This document shows positions 52,624-59,823 of a stretch of DNA of 64,000 nt, one piece after another (position 1 is the stretch's first letter; each line of letters opens with the position of its first letter). Both the position numbers and the translations under genes were made by a program. The notes under the pieces are model-generated. The model was given only the letters and a program-made list of their open reading frames with translations. It was not told where the DNA came from and did not search any database. The DNA comes from JAEWSN01 sp942493335 (GTDB lineage: Bacteria > Bacillota > Clostridia > DSM-8532). The stretch spans positions 4,464,001-4,528,000 of the forward strand of contig OW818693.1 of assembly GCA_942493335.1 (NCBI GenBank). Direction: 5' to 3'.

Positions 52624-52655
52624 CTGCAGGATGCGCGCTTCCCGGACTGCCGTGA

Positions 52656-52661
52656 TACAAT
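52656..52661 (+). promoter_or_regulatory. Extended -10 element for the Old Yellow Enzyme gene
   Basis: TGATACAAT ends at 52661, with TG one base before TACAAT; no clear -35. The leader would be about 110 bases. Confidence 0.45.
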
Positions 52662-52738
52662 GGCATCCGGGACGCCTGCATGCGGATTCCTGAAAAGGGG
52701 GATCCGGCAAGGCGCCGACAGATGTCGAAAAAGACAGG

Positions 52739-52761
52739 TCCTTCCGCATTGTACGGAAGGA
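52739..52761 (+). other. Hairpin just upstream of the Old Yellow Enzyme ribosome binding site
   Basis: TCCTTCCG (52739-52746) pairs perfectly with CGGAAGGA (52754-52761); the GGGGAG ribosome binding site starts at 52765. Confidence 0.6.
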
Positions 52762-52777
52762 GCGGGGGAGCGTCAAG

Positions 52778-53839
52778 ATGGCAGGTGTGTTTTCGGAGTC
52801 GAATCTCAGAGGTCAACGCATACGGAACCGGCTGGTTCTGCCGCCCATGGTTTGTTTTGGCTGGGCCGGGGCGGATGGACGCGTGACGGACAAACATTTG
52901 AACCATTACGGGGCACGGGCGGAAGGCGGCGCCGGGATCGTCGTCGTGGAGGCGACCTGCGTTGTGCCGGACGGCCGTCTTTCCATGGATCAACTCGGCT
53001 TGTGGGAGGATGCGCAGATTCCCGGCATGAAGGATATCGCGGATCGCTGCAGGATGGCAGGATCCCTTGCGCTCGTGCAGATTCACCACGCGGGGTGGAA
53101 GACGGTTGCGGAAAGTTCAGCCATTGCATCGGGTCCCGCAGGGGATCCTGAACGGCCGGATGCGACGCGGGGTTTGACAGTCGGGGAAATCCATGCGATC
53201 ACGGAGGCTTTCGCGGAAACGGCGAAACGGGCGAAAAAGGCCGGATTTCATGGGGTAGAGCTGCACGGCGCCCATGGCTACCTGTTGAGTCAATTCGCCT
53301 CTCCCTATTCGAATACAAGGACGGATGCGTATGGCGGAACCCTGGAAAACCGGTTGAGGCTACATGTTGAAATCGGCCAGGCCGTTCGGGCCGCCTGCGG
53401 GGAGGACTTCATCCTGTCCATCCGGATCGGATGCAATGAACCTGATCTGACAGGCGGCATCGCGGCCGCGCGGCATCTTGAAGCCAATGGCTTCGACATG
53501 CTTCATGTTTCGGCCTCCGGTCATGACCGGAATCACCCTGCGGTACCGGATACCTTCCCTTTCAACTGGATTGTCTGGGGGGGCGCATCCATCAAACGGG
53601 CCGTCCGGATTCCTGTCATTGTCGTGAACGACATCCGAAGTCCTGAACGCGCCGGGTGGCTCGTCGGGAACGATTGGGCTGATTATGTCGCTATCGGGAA
53701 GGACTGGCTGGTGGACGCCCGATGGGGGGAGAAGGCGCGGGACGGAGAGGCGATCCGTGCCTGTCTGCATTGCAGGAAAGGGTGCAGATGGTTTTCCAGT
53801 TCGGACAAATGCCCCATGCGGAACGCGGAATCCTTGTAG
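52778..53839 (+). CDS. Old Yellow Enzyme family NADH:flavin oxidoreductase with C-terminal cysteine cluster
   Basis: A 353-residue FMN TIM barrel. Family motifs are IRNRLVLPPMVCFGWAGADG, VQIHHAGWKT, FHGVELHGAHGYLLSQFASP and NTRTDAYGGTLENRLR. Such enzymes reduce activated C=C bonds with NAD(P)H. After the barrel, Cys329-x2-Cys332-x3-Cys336-x8-Cys345 resembles the [4Fe-4S] site of 2,4-dienoyl-CoA reductase and enoate reductases, but the protein ends eight residues later, without the FAD/NAD domain those larger enzymes carry. Either it takes electrons from a separate partner or the cysteines have another role. GGGGAG supports the start. Confidence 0.9.
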   Translation: MAGVFSESNLRGQRIRNRLVLPPMVCFGWAGADGRVTDKHLNHYGARAEGGAGIVVVEATCVVPDGRLSMDQLGLWEDAQIPGMKDIADRCRMAGSLALVQIHHAGWKTVAESSAIASGPAGDPERPDATRGLTVGEIHAITEAFAETAKRAKKAGFHGVELHGAHGYLLSQFASPYSNTRTDAYGGTLENRLRLHVEIGQAVRAACGEDFILSIRIGCNEPDLTGGIAAARHLEANGFDMLHVSASGHDRNHPAVPDTFPFNWIVWGGASIKRAVRIPVIVVNDIRSPERAGWLVGNDWADYVAIGKDWLVDARWGEKARDGEAIRACLHCRKGCRWFSSSDKCPMRNAESL

Positions 53840-53900
53840 GGTTTCCCCTTCCGATAATCATTCATCAGCCCGAACCGGCAATCGGCCGAATCACATGGGA

Positions 53901-53935
53901 AAGCCCGGAATGCAGATGCAGTCCGGGCTTCTTTG
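53901..53935 (+). terminator. Intrinsic terminator after the Old Yellow Enzyme gene
   Basis: AAGCCCGGA pairs with TCCGGGCTT around a 12-base loop, followed by CTTT. Confidence 0.8.
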
Positions 53936-53964
53936 ACGGGAGTGTGGCTGTGTGGCGGCTACCC

Positions 53965-55800
53965 TCACTGTTTCAGCTGCAGCGGCATGGTCGCGACCAC
54001 AATGTGCTTGTGCTTCAAAAGCTGCTGCTCGATGTAGAATCGGGAATTGTTGTGCAGAATGCGGTGCCAGTTCTTCGTGACACGGAACTGCGGCAGGATG
54101 ACCGTGATCATGCTGCCCTTCGGGTAGTCGAATTCCCGGTTTCTGATATAGGCGAGCAGCGGCTCCACGATCTGGCGGTACGGAGAGTATTCCAGAACCA
54201 GCGGAATCTGCGTGTGCAGCCGCTCGTAGCGCTCCTTCACCTTGATGGCCTCATCCGCGTCCAATACCACGCAGAACGCCGTGATGTCGCTTGAGATGGT
54301 GTTTGCATAGCGGAGCGCCCGGATGCTCGATTTGTTGACGCCGTCGATGGGGACGATGACATGGTTCTCATATCGGTCCTCATCCACGTCGATCCTTTCA
54401 TAATCTTCCTGCGTCATGCGAAGCTGGGAGGCAACCTTCTCGTAATGGTGCTTCACCTTCATCATCAGGAAGATCAGGACAGGAATGACAATGACGACAA
54501 TCCAGGCGCCTTCGGTGAATTTCGTGAAGGCGATGATGACGACGACGATGGCGGTGACCACGGCGCCCATGCCATTCAGGACGGCCTTCGGGATCCAGTT
54601 GGCGCCGCGCTCCCGGTACCATTTCATGAACATGCCGCTTTGGGAGAGCGTGAACGAGATGAATACCCCGATGGCATACAGACCGATGAGGTTCGACACA
54701 TTTGCGCGAAAGGCCGCGACCAGCGCCAGTGCCACCACTGCGAGCACGATGATGCCGTTGTCATAGCTGAGGCGATCACCCCGCCGGCTTAATTGCCGGG
54801 GCACGTATTCTTCCCGCGCCATGACGGAAATCAGCATCGGAAATCCGGAAAATGCGGTGTTCGCGGCCATGATGAGGATGATGAAGGTGGTCCCCGTGAT
54901 GTAGTAGTACATGAAACCCTGGCCGAAAATCTGTTTGGCCATGAGGATCAGCATGGCACCCTCGGCACCCGGGATGACCCTGTATTGGTTCGCAAGAAGG
55001 GATGTGCCGCCGAACAGGACCAGGATGAGGATGGAAAGGAGCAGAAGCACCTTTTTCGCCACCTTCGTCGATGGATCCTTGAAATTCGGAACCGCATTGC
55101 TGACCGCTTCGATGCCGGTCAGGGCGGAGCATCCGTTGGAGAAGGCGCGGAGCATGAGAATGGTCGTAATCGGTTTTCCCAGGGATACAACCGTCGGCTC
55201 CGGCGGCACATAACCACCGATCAGCTTGATGAATCCGGCCGCCACCATGATCAGCATGCCGAAAATGAACAGATAGGCGGGGATGCCGAAAATAAGCGCC
55301 GATTCGCGGATGCCCCGGAGATTTCCCATCGTGAGCAGCAGAATCAGGATGGCCGCGATTTCAACGGAATAAGGCTGCCATGCGGGAAACGCGGAGGTCA
55401 GCTGTTCGATGCCTGAGGACACGCTGACGGCGACCGTCAGGATATAGTCAACCGCCAGTGCGGCGCCTGCCGTGATGCCGAAGGCGATGCCCAGATTTTC
55501 CTTGGCCACGATGAAGGCACCGCCGCCGTTCGGGTAACTGTCGATGATCTGCCGGTAAGACAACATGAGCAGGAGCAGGAGCGCGATGATGGCGCCGGAA
55601 AGAACGGAGACCTGCCCGTAGGCTGCGGCGCCGATAACCGGCAGCATGACCAGCAGGATTTCCTGACCTGCGTAGGCAACGGAGGAAATGGCATCGCTGG
55701 ACATGATGGGCAATCCCCAGAGCACGCCCAGCCTTTCGCCTTTCAAGTCATCACTTTTCAGGGGCGAGCCGATCAGAAACCGGCGGATTTCTTTTCTCAT
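53965..55800 (-). CDS. kimA: KimA/YdaO-like APC-family potassium importer
   Basis: A 611-residue membrane transporter, close in length to Bacillus KimA (607). It has about twelve membrane helices (GLPIMSSDAISSVAYAGQEI; SYPNGGGAFIVAKENLGIAF; NAVPNFKDPSTKVAKKVLLL) and a cytoplasmic C-terminal domain after about residue 450 (NHVIVPIDGVNKSSIRALRY), the part that binds c-di-AMP in the characterised relative. KimA-type proteins take up K+ with protons. Other cation-amino acid permeases share the fold, so specificity is inferred. The ATG at 55800 follows AAGGTGA on the minus strand. No c-di-AMP riboswitch of the ydaO class is evident upstream. Confidence 0.85.
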   Translation of the reverse strand: MRKEIRRFLIGSPLKSDDLKGERLGVLWGLPIMSSDAISSVAYAGQEILLVMLPVIGAAAYGQVSVLSGAIIALLLLLMLSYRQIIDSYPNGGGAFIVAKENLGIAFGITAGAALAVDYILTVAVSVSSGIEQLTSAFPAWQPYSVEIAAILILLLTMGNLRGIRESALIFGIPAYLFIFGMLIMVAAGFIKLIGGYVPPEPTVVSLGKPITTILMLRAFSNGCSALTGIEAVSNAVPNFKDPSTKVAKKVLLLLSILILVLFGGTSLLANQYRVIPGAEGAMLILMAKQIFGQGFMYYYITGTTFIILIMAANTAFSGFPMLISVMAREEYVPRQLSRRGDRLSYDNGIIVLAVVALALVAAFRANVSNLIGLYAIGVFISFTLSQSGMFMKWYRERGANWIPKAVLNGMGAVVTAIVVVIIAFTKFTEGAWIVVIVIPVLIFLMMKVKHHYEKVASQLRMTQEDYERIDVDEDRYENHVIVPIDGVNKSSIRALRYANTISSDITAFCVVLDADEAIKVKERYERLHTQIPLVLEYSPYRQIVEPLLAYIRNREFDYPKGSMITVILPQFRVTKNWHRILHNNSRFYIEQQLLKHKHIVVATMPLQLKQ

Positions 55801-55916
55801 GGATGTGTCACCTTCACATATCCGTTCATTGTGTTCAGCCTGCCGAATTCCGAATAGGCAGCACCATCCATCATACCTGCTTTGACACAGGCGTTCCATT
55901 GTCGTTTTGCATAGAA

Positions 55917-55979
55917 ATGGTGCGGCGGCATGAACAATCCTGCACGTTCCCGGCAGGATTGTTCATGCCGCCGCACCAT
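55917..55979. repeat. Perfect 27-bp inverted repeat
   Basis: Bases 55917-55943 are the exact reverse complement of 55953-55979, with a 9-base loop. It starts 18 bases after the motB stop codon on the minus strand and is followed there by TTTCTAT. It could act as the motAB terminator, but the length and perfection of the stem exceed any other terminator in the window. Confidence 0.9.
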
Positions 55980-55996
55980 GGGGTTGGCGATGTTCT

Positions 55997-56869
55997 CTAG
56001 GGAACCATCCCGGGAGACGCACCAGTGCCAGCTCCCGCTTCGCCAGTGGCGAATTCCTGGAACAGGACGACAATCTCCACGCGTCGGTTTTTCCTGCGAT
56101 CCGCGTCTGTATCATTCGGGACCAGCGGCCTGTATTCACCATAGCTGTTGGCGGAGATGCGGGACTGCTCGATTCCGGAGTTGATGAGAATCTTCGCGAC
56201 ATTCACCGCACGTGCGGCCGCGAGCTCCCAGTTCGAGGGGAAGCGGGACGTATTGATGGGCCTGTTGTCGCAATGCCCCTCGACACGAATGAAATGCGCG
56301 CCTTTGGCGATGTATGCGCCGATCTGGCCGATGACGCCGGTTGCGTCGGCATCAAGGGTGGCCGATCCGCTGGCGAATATCAGGCTTTCATCAAGCCGGA
56401 TGACCGCACCGCGAGGCTGTTCCAGGATGGTGACCTGACCTTCCAGTTTGCTGCTTGCCACGAATTTCCGGATATTGTCGGTGATTTCCCGCACCTTTTC
56501 GTCGGAATTGGTCGCAACGCCAGCCCCGGAGGCTGCAGTTGAGGCGCCGGCCGTTGCGGAGGGTTTCGGGGAAGCCGCTGCGGAACTTTCCAGATCGGGG
56601 CTTGCCGAAGCTCGGGGTGTGACGAGAGGTTCGGGGGCGACCTGGCCGGGCAGGATACCCTTGCCGGGCTGGGGCCCTGAGCCGCCTCCTCCTCCGTTGA
56701 AGACAACGGACAGGCTGGAGGCCAGGGTTTCATACTTGGCCTTATCCGTCTGGCTGATGGTGAAAAGCAGAATGAAGAAGATCATCAGGAGCGTGATCAT
56801 GTCCGCGTAAGTCAGAAGCCAGCGCTCATTGTTTTCATGGTCTTCATGCTGCGGTTTCCGTTTTGCCAT
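55997..56869 (-). CDS. motB: Flagellar motor stator protein MotB
   Basis: MotB anchors the stator to peptidoglycan. The 290-residue protein has one membrane helix at about 17-40 whose start (WLLTYADMITLLMIFFILLF) includes the proton/ion-binding Asp, a 90-residue Pro/Ala/Gly-rich linker, and an OmpA-like peptidoglycan-binding domain from about 160 (FASGSATLDADATG, VEGHCDNRPINTSRFPSNWE, NRRVEIVV). The start overlaps the motA stop by one base (TAATG), so the two are coupled. Confidence 0.94.
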   Translation of the reverse strand: MAKRKPQHEDHENNERWLLTYADMITLLMIFFILLFTISQTDKAKYETLASSLSVVFNGGGGGSGPQPGKGILPGQVAPEPLVTPRASASPDLESSAAASPKPSATAGASTAASGAGVATNSDEKVREITDNIRKFVASSKLEGQVTILEQPRGAVIRLDESLIFASGSATLDADATGVIGQIGAYIAKGAHFIRVEGHCDNRPINTSRFPSNWELAAARAVNVAKILINSGIEQSRISANSYGEYRPLVPNDTDADRRKNRRVEIVVLFQEFATGEAGAGTGASPGMVP

Positions 56870-57675
56870 TATTCCTCACCTGCCGGCGTCTTTTCCTTTG
56901 CGGCCTTTCGGGGGCCATGGGAGGTGATGTAAGTCTCCAGTTTCTGACGGACCACCATCGGGTTTTCACCGGCTTGAATCGAAAGGACCCCCTCGATGAC
57001 GAATTCCATCTCCGTCCGTTCCTGTGCGGCCTTGTACTTCAGCTTGGCCCCGACGGGCAGCGCCACGATGTTGGCGAACACCACGCCGTACAAGGTGGCG
57101 ATGAAGGCGGTGGCGATGGCCTTTGCTAGTTCCGCCGGCTCTCCCATGTTCGAAAGGACGAGCACCAGGCCCATGACGGTGCCGATGATGCCGAGCGTCG
57201 GGAAAAAACCGCCGGCCGTATCAAAGATCTTCGCATCGATGGAACGGGCGTGGGCTTTGAGTTCCATCTCGTTCTCAAGCATGTCGCGCACCAACTCGAC
57301 GCTTGTTCCATCCATGATCAGCCGAAGTCCCTTGATCAGCATCGAGGGCATGCTTTTCGCCGATTCGGGATTCTCCACGATCTGCTCGAGGCTGAGCAGC
57401 CCTTCGCGCCGTGCAGTTTCCGAGAGTTTCACGATCATTTCCAGCAAGGCAGGCAGCGAAGATTTGTGCAGTCTACAGGCGTCGGCCATGAGGGCGGGAA
57501 TCCGCTTGATCTCGCTGAGGGTGAAGGAAACCATCAGGGCACCCAGCGTACCGCCGAAGACAATGAGGAACGGACTGAGTCCCACCAGCATCATCGGCGT
57601 TCCCTTTTCCAGAATGAAGCCGGTCATCAGCATGCCGAAGGCCATGACGAACCCGATGATTGTCGATATGTCCAT
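56869..57675 (-). CDS. motA: Flagellar motor stator protein MotA
   Basis: MotA forms the ion channel with MotB and applies torque to the rotor. The 268-residue protein has four membrane segments: two near the start (about 3-22 and 30-52) and two after the cytoplasmic loop (GGFFPTLGIIGTVMGLVLVL; ATLYGVVFANIVALPVGAKL). The cytoplasmic loop includes the helical region expected to touch FliG. It lies behind overlapping sigma-D-like and sigma-A-like promoters. Other flagellar genes are not in the window. Confidence 0.94.
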   Translation of the reverse strand: MDISTIIGFVMAFGMLMTGFILEKGTPMMLVGLSPFLIVFGGTLGALMVSFTLSEIKRIPALMADACRLHKSSLPALLEMIVKLSETARREGLLSLEQIVENPESAKSMPSMLIKGLRLIMDGTSVELVRDMLENEMELKAHARSIDAKIFDTAGGFFPTLGIIGTVMGLVLVLSNMGEPAELAKAIATAFIATLYGVVFANIVALPVGAKLKYKAAQERTEMEFVIEGVLSIQAGENPMVVRQKLETYITSHGPRKAAKEKTPAGEE

Positions 57676-57724
57676 GGAATTCCCCCTTTGTATATGCCGG
57701 AGCGTGCAGATGGGATCTCTAGTG

Positions 57725-57752
57725 AAATCGGCAAAAACTGCCTATTCCTTTA
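57725..57752 (-). promoter_or_regulatory. Sigma-D (flagellar) type promoter of motAB
   Basis: On the minus strand TAAA (57749-57752) is followed after 16 bases by GCCGATTT (57725-57732), seven of eight positions matching the GCCGATAT form used by flagellar sigma factors of Bacillota. Confidence 0.68.
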
Positions 57753-57777
57753 TACTATGAATCCCCAGCGGGTGCAA
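57749..57777 (-). promoter_or_regulatory. Sigma-A type promoter overlapping the sigma-D site of motAB
   Basis: On the minus strand TTGCAC (57772-57777) and TATAAA (57749-57754) are 17 bases apart. Its -10 hexamer contains the TAAA of the sigma-D site, so the two polymerases cannot bind together. Confidence 0.55.
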
Positions 57778-57905
57778 TCGGACCGGCCTGCCTTCTGGAC
57801 ACCGATGGCCATTTCCGGTAACATGGGTGGCAGGTATGCCTGATGCGCAGGAAATACCGCCGCCAGCGGGGTGTATCCCCAGGCTCGGGAAAGGATTCAA
57901 TCCAC

Positions 57906-58880
57906 ATGAGCAACACCCCTGTCGAGGCGTTGACCCTGAAACTCGACAAGTTCGAGGGTCCGTTGGATCTGCTGTTCCATCTGATCGAGAAAAATCAGAT
58001 CGATCTGTATGACATTCCGATTGTCATGATCACGGACCAATATCTTGATTACCTGCAGGCCATGCAGACCATGGATCTGGAGATCGCCAGCGAATTTCTC
58101 GTGATGGCCGCGACGTTGCTGCACATTAAATCCCGCATGCTCCTGCCCATACATGTCGAACCGGACGAAACCCCGGAGGAGGATCCGCGCGAACTGCTGA
58201 TCCAGAAACTCGTGGCCTATCGCCGCCACAAGGAGTTCGCCGCCGTGCTCGCGGAACGCGCAGAGCGATGGTCCCAGGTGTTCTACAAGCTGCCGGAGCC
58301 ATTGCCCGAAGTGAAACGGGAACTGGTATTCGATGTGTCCGCGGCACTGCTGCGGGAGAGCTATGAGTCCGTCCTCAAGCGTCTGCGCGCCCGCATGAAC
58401 CATACCAAGGGGAAGATGGCGCGGATTCTCGACAATGAGAAGGTTTCCCTGAAATCCAAAATCCGCGAGATCATGCAAGGACTTGCGGAGCTGGCGGCCG
58501 GCATGCGGTTGCGGTTTTCCCAAATGTTCGATGTGAGGCGGAAATCCCGCCTTGAAGTGGCGACGGGCTTTCTGGCGATGCTGGAAGTGGTCAAGCTGGG
58601 GCGGGCCACCGTGGATCAGCCGGGCATGTTCTCGGAAATCTGGCTGGATCCCGTTTCGGAAGTGGACCGCCAGAAACCGGGGGATGATGTGGATCTGGAG
58701 GGATGGGCCACCCAGGCTGCCGCCCATGGGTCACGGAACGGCTGGCATGTGGAGCCTCGGGAAGGAACGGATCCGCCCGGCTGGCGGCAGAAGACGCTCG
58801 AAGGCGGGGAGACGGACGAATGGATCCCATTGACGCCGGAGGATCTTGATCCTGTGGAACCGGAAGGAGAGGACAACTGA
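57906..58880 (+). CDS. scpA: Segregation and condensation protein A
   Basis: ScpA is the kleisin that bridges SMC heads in chromosome condensation. The 324-residue protein shows the N-terminal domain LDKFEGPLDLLFHLIEKNQI and ASEFLVMAATLLHIKSRMLL, and a C-terminal winged helix near 235-275 (SRLEVATGFLAMLEVVKLGR). It is longer than the usual ~250 residues by an acidic, Gly/Pro-rich tail of about 45 residues. The ATG at 57906 has only a modest AAAGGA upstream. The stop overlaps the scpB start (ATGA-type). Confidence 0.95.
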   Translation: MSNTPVEALTLKLDKFEGPLDLLFHLIEKNQIDLYDIPIVMITDQYLDYLQAMQTMDLEIASEFLVMAATLLHIKSRMLLPIHVEPDETPEEDPRELLIQKLVAYRRHKEFAAVLAERAERWSQVFYKLPEPLPEVKRELVFDVSAALLRESYESVLKRLRARMNHTKGKMARILDNEKVSLKSKIREIMQGLAELAAGMRLRFSQMFDVRRKSRLEVATGFLAMLEVVKLGRATVDQPGMFSEIWLDPVSEVDRQKPGDDVDLEGWATQAAAHGSRNGWHVEPREGTDPPGWRQKTLEGGETDEWIPLTPEDLDPVEPEGEDN

Positions 58881-59431
58881 TGCTGACCATACGCGAAATC
58901 GAATGCATTCTGGAAGCCGTCCTGTTCACGGCGGGGGATCCCGTTCCGGTGGAAAAGCTGGCGGAGATCTGCGCGCAGGACCGGAAAACCATGCAGGGGA
59001 TTCTGGAAAACCTTGCCGGCCAGATGGCCAACACGCCGCGCGGCATCACGCTTCGCGAAATGGATGGATCCTGGCAGCTCTACACAAAACCAGCCTATGT
59101 CGAATACATCGCTCAGCTCGGGACGGTCCGCAAGACGCCGGGTCTCACGCAGGCAGCCTATGAGACCCTTTCCATCATCGCATACCGGCAGCCTGTGACA
59201 CGCGCCGTGATCGAACAGATCCGCGGCGTCAGCTGCGACAGCGTGCTGCTGAAGCTTCAGGAAAAGAATCTGATTCGGGAAGCGGGTCGTGACGATACCC
59301 CGGGCAAGCCGTTTCTCTTTGAAACCACGATGGAATTTCTTCGGGCCTTCGGTTTCGCGTCGATCCGCGATTTGCCGAAACTGGAATTGAACGAGGCGGA
59401 ATTTCCGTTGGAGGGTCTCCCGCTCGACTGA
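58880..59431 (+). CDS. scpB: Segregation and condensation protein B
   Basis: ScpB dimers bind ScpA in the SMC complex. The 183-residue protein has two winged-helix domains (IECILEAVLFTAGDPVPVEK; TQAAYETLSIIAYRQPVTRA followed by IEQIRGVSCDSVL), the standard arrangement and length. It starts at the last base of scpA's stop codon and ends 57 bases before a strong terminator. Confidence 0.96.
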   Translation: MLTIREIECILEAVLFTAGDPVPVEKLAEICAQDRKTMQGILENLAGQMANTPRGITLREMDGSWQLYTKPAYVEYIAQLGTVRKTPGLTQAAYETLSIIAYRQPVTRAVIEQIRGVSCDSVLLKLQEKNLIREAGRDDTPGKPFLFETTMEFLRAFGFASIRDLPKLELNEAEFPLEGLPLD

Positions 59432-59488
59432 GGAAGGGAATCGGGCAGAGAGCAAGGATCTCCCGGGTACGGCCCGCTCGCATAAAAA

Positions 59489-59527
59489 AGGCATTGCGCA
59501 CGATTTTGTACGCAATGCCTCATTTTC
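59489..59527. terminator. Bidirectional terminator between scpB and the motility peptide gene
   Basis: AGGCATTGCG pairs perfectly with CGCAATGCCT, with AC/GT inside; A and T tracts flank both sides. Confidence 0.88.
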
Positions 59528-59548
59528 TGTCTGTCCGCTTTTTGTTGG

Positions 59549-59731
59549 TCAGACCCTGATATCAATGCTTCGACCCAGATTCGGTTCCGGGGACGGCAAG
59601 GCATCCAGAATTTGGGCGACCGCCTGGGTCTGGCCATCCATGCTCTTCTTCTGCAGCATGAGCTGCGCAAGCCACATTCCGTAATCCCCGCTGTTCGCGG
59701 CAACCGCGCCTGATGCACCCTGAACTGTCAT
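59549..59731 (-). CDS. YjfB-like putative motility peptide (60 residues)
   Basis: A 60-residue protein that resembles the short YjfB family (putative motility protein): a helical body (WLAQLMLQKKSMDGQTQAVA) and the ending PNLGRSIDIRV, close to the family's LGxxIDIxV terminus. AAAGGGGGG on the minus strand precedes the ATG. Its place between scpAB and the sugar operon, 1.9 kb from motAB, fits a motility-linked role, but the function of the family is not established. A TGCTATACT extended -10 lies at about 59760-59765. Confidence 0.7.
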   Translation of the reverse strand: MTVQGASGAVAANSGDYGMWLAQLMLQKKSMDGQTQAVAQILDALPSPEPNLGRSIDIRV

Positions 59732-59823
59732 GAATGGCCCCCCTTTCTGCTCTCATTCCAGTATAGCACCGGACAAGCCGGCAGACCATAGGTCCGTGGA
59801 ACCATGGTGGGAACCAGCGATTC

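Noticed and set aside
55797..56000. Short open frames on both strands across the 27-bp inverted repeat
   Set aside because: They exist only because the palindrome is read in both directions; neither has a ribosome binding site or homology.
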